A DNA stretch of 64,000 nucleotides. Origin: Candidatus Competibacteraceae bacterium (GTDB lineage Bacteria; Pseudomonadota; Gammaproteobacteria; Competibacterales; Competibacteraceae). Shown in pieces: positions 62,972 to 64,000 of this stretch. Location of the stretch: contig CP065007.1 in assembly GCA_016699715.1 (NCBI GenBank), positions 1,674,001 to 1,738,000 on the forward strand. The letters are read 5' to 3'. Below the pieces are notes generated by a model that saw only the letters and a list, made by a program, of their open reading frames with translations, did not search any database and had not been told where the DNA came from. The stretch's first letter is position 1; each line of letters starts with the position of its first letter. The position numbers and the translations under genes are program-made.

Positions 62972-63301
62972 TCAGGCCGCCTTCTTGGTCCAGGCGGTGC
63001 ACCAGCCGTTGGCATGAACCAGTTTACCCTGGAAAATCGCGCAGGGGCCGCTTTCTTCGCCAGCCTTGCCGGTGTACAAGCCACAATTATGGCATAACGC
63101 CGTTGCGTCCTTGCGCTTGTCGGATTTGGTGGCGTCGGCCACGTAACCCAGCGACGCCGCCGTGGGATCGGTCTCGCTGACCATATCCGCCGCTCGGGCG
63201 GTTCCGCTCAACAGCGCGTTGGCGAACGGCGCGGCGGCCAAGCCGACGGCGGTCAGCTTGATGAAACGGCGGCGGCTGTTGTCGGGAACATGATTGGCCA
63301 T
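62972..63301 (-). CDS. High-potential iron-sulfur protein (HiPIP), TAT-exported
   Basis: This is a 109-residue protein with a twin-arginine leader (SRRRFIKLTAVGLAAAPF) and Ala-x-Ala cleavage near residue 38. The mature part has four Cys ligands at 70, 73, 87 and 101 (C-x2-C-x13-C-x13-C) for a 4Fe-4S cluster, and the Tyr/Trp-rich pocket of HiPIPs. It carries electrons in the periplasm of purple and related bacteria. ATG 63301 has GAGGA about 8 bp upstream. Confidence 0.95.
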   Translation of the reverse strand: MANHVPDNSRRRFIKLTAVGLAAAPFANALLSGTARAADMVSETDPTAASLGYVADATKSDKRKDATALCHNCGLYTGKAGEESGPCAIFQGKLVHANGWCTAWTKKAA

Positions 63302-63452
63302 GGTGGTTTCCTCGGAAGTTGTTATATGAACTGGTAAAACTCGCGCGAACACCACCTGCGCGAGTGGCCGAATGATAACATGGACTACCGTAAGACAGGT
63401 TGACATCCGACAATGACAACGGCCAATTTCCTCCTTTTTGGAGCGACATGGC

Positions 63453-64000
63453 ATGCACACGACTGCGAGCAGGGCGCGGTTTCGCTTTCGCTGGCGCCAC
63501 CGAGCGCTGTTGGTCGGTATCGGCCTGTTGGCGCTGCTGGCCATTGGCGCCATCTGGTTGTATAGCCGATTGCACGGCAGCCTGCCCCAACTGGATGGCG
63601 CGGCGATATTGGCCGGACTGAGCGCGCCGGCCACCGTCGAACGCGATGCGCTGGGCGTACCGGTCATTCGCGGCGCGAACCGACTCGATGTCGCCCGCGC
63701 CACCGGTTTCGTCCACGCCCAGGAACGATTTTTTCAGATGGATCTGCTGCGGCGCACGGCGGCCGGCGAGCTGGCGGCCTTGTTCGGCCCGACGGCGCTG
63801 GATTTGGATCGCGCCCACCGCCTGCATCGCTTCCGCCATCGTGCCCGTCAGGCACTGGCAACGCTGCCCCTCGAAGATCGCGCCCTGATCGATGCCTACG
63901 CCGCCGGTGTCAATGCCGGACTGGCTGCCCTCGCCGCCCCACCGTTCGAATACCTGTTGCCGCGGGCCACGCCCGAACCCTGGCGAGCCGAGGATACGGC
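63453..64000 (+). CDS. Penicillin acylase family protein (3' partial)
   Basis: 182 codons are visible. After a basic start, a membrane or signal helix lies at about residues 17-37 (LLVGIGLLALLAIGAIWLYS). The N-terminal acylase segment follows with DALGVPVIRGANRLDVARAT, GFVHAQERFFQMDLLRRTAA and GELAALFG, all typical of the alpha chain of penicillin-amidase-type Ntn hydrolases. The self-cleavage Ser lies beyond the window. ATG 63453 has GGAG about 10 bp upstream. Confidence 0.9.
   Translation, partial: MHTTASRARFRFRWRHRALLVGIGLLALLAIGAIWLYSRLHGSLPQLDGAAILAGLSAPATVERDALGVPVIRGANRLDVARATGFVHAQERFFQMDLLRRTAAGELAALFGPTALDLDRAHRLHRFRHRARQALATLPLEDRALIDAYAAGVNAGLAALAAPPFEYLLPRATPEPWRAEDT

Overview
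The window is chromosomal DNA from a GC-rich Gram-negative bacterium, most likely a gammaproteobacterium. Evidence for this is a complete HSI-I-type type VI secretion locus, a type IV pilin followed by a pilin accessory gene, a TAT-exported high-potential iron-sulfur protein, ABC-exported surface glycan genes, and many small Uma2, DUF29, Rpn and Fic genes. The mixture resembles Competibacteraceae or Chromatiales, but the genus cannot be fixed from sequence alone. No rRNA, tRNA, CRISPR array or intact insertion sequence was seen.

Layout. 0-4 kb: end of an alpha/beta hydrolase gene, a stand-alone acyl carrier protein, two tandem TPR-methyltransferases and a small unknown protein. 4.1-5.2 kb: an AT-richer island with a HExxH metallopeptidase and an exported TIMP/NTR-like protein. 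5.5-26.5 kb: a T6SS in two divergent arms. The leftward arm is tssA-B-C-hcp-tagJ-tssE-F-G-clpV and the rightward arm is tagH-tssK-L-M-tagF-pppA. This is the Pseudomonas aeruginosa HSI-I order without tssJ, vgrG and ppkA. A good sigma-54 promoter lies before hcp. 26.6-30.9 kb: DUF934 plus nitrite/sulfite reductase, a Uma2 nuclease and a CoA-transferase. 31-34.4 kb: a sigma-54-driven pilin gene with a membrane glycosyltransferase and a TfpX/TfpZ-type accessory gene. 34.4-56.1 kb: a surface polysaccharide region with many GT2/GT4 glycosyltransferases, methyltransferases, UDP-galactopyranose mutase and an ABC exporter (Wzm/Wzt). It is interrupted by Rpn, Fic and phosphoribosyltransferase genes. 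56.1-58 kb: a decayed toxin-antitoxin pair, a tfpZ fragment, and DUF29 and Uma2 genes. 58-64 kb: an AEC permease, an ArgE-type deacetylase, a GNAT/C39-peptidase fusion with a RimK-like ATP-grasp protein, a HiPIP, and the start of a penicillin-acylase gene.

How the genes work together. The T6SS arms encode sheath, tube, baseplate, membrane complex, recycling ATPase and the post-translational FHA/phosphatase control. The metallopeptidase/TIMP-like pair sits just after clpV, where HSI-I carries vgrG and cargo, and is the best candidate here for an undescribed effector-immunity pair. The glycan region would build a galactofuranose-containing, ABC-exported polymer. It shows repeated rearrangement: an internally deleted GT2 beside an intact glf, a glf stub beside an intact GT2, a glycosyltransferase/methyltransferase chimera, a 225-bp MITE with a 5-bp target duplication, a 106-bp repeat present twice, and an Rpn gene between wzt and wzm.
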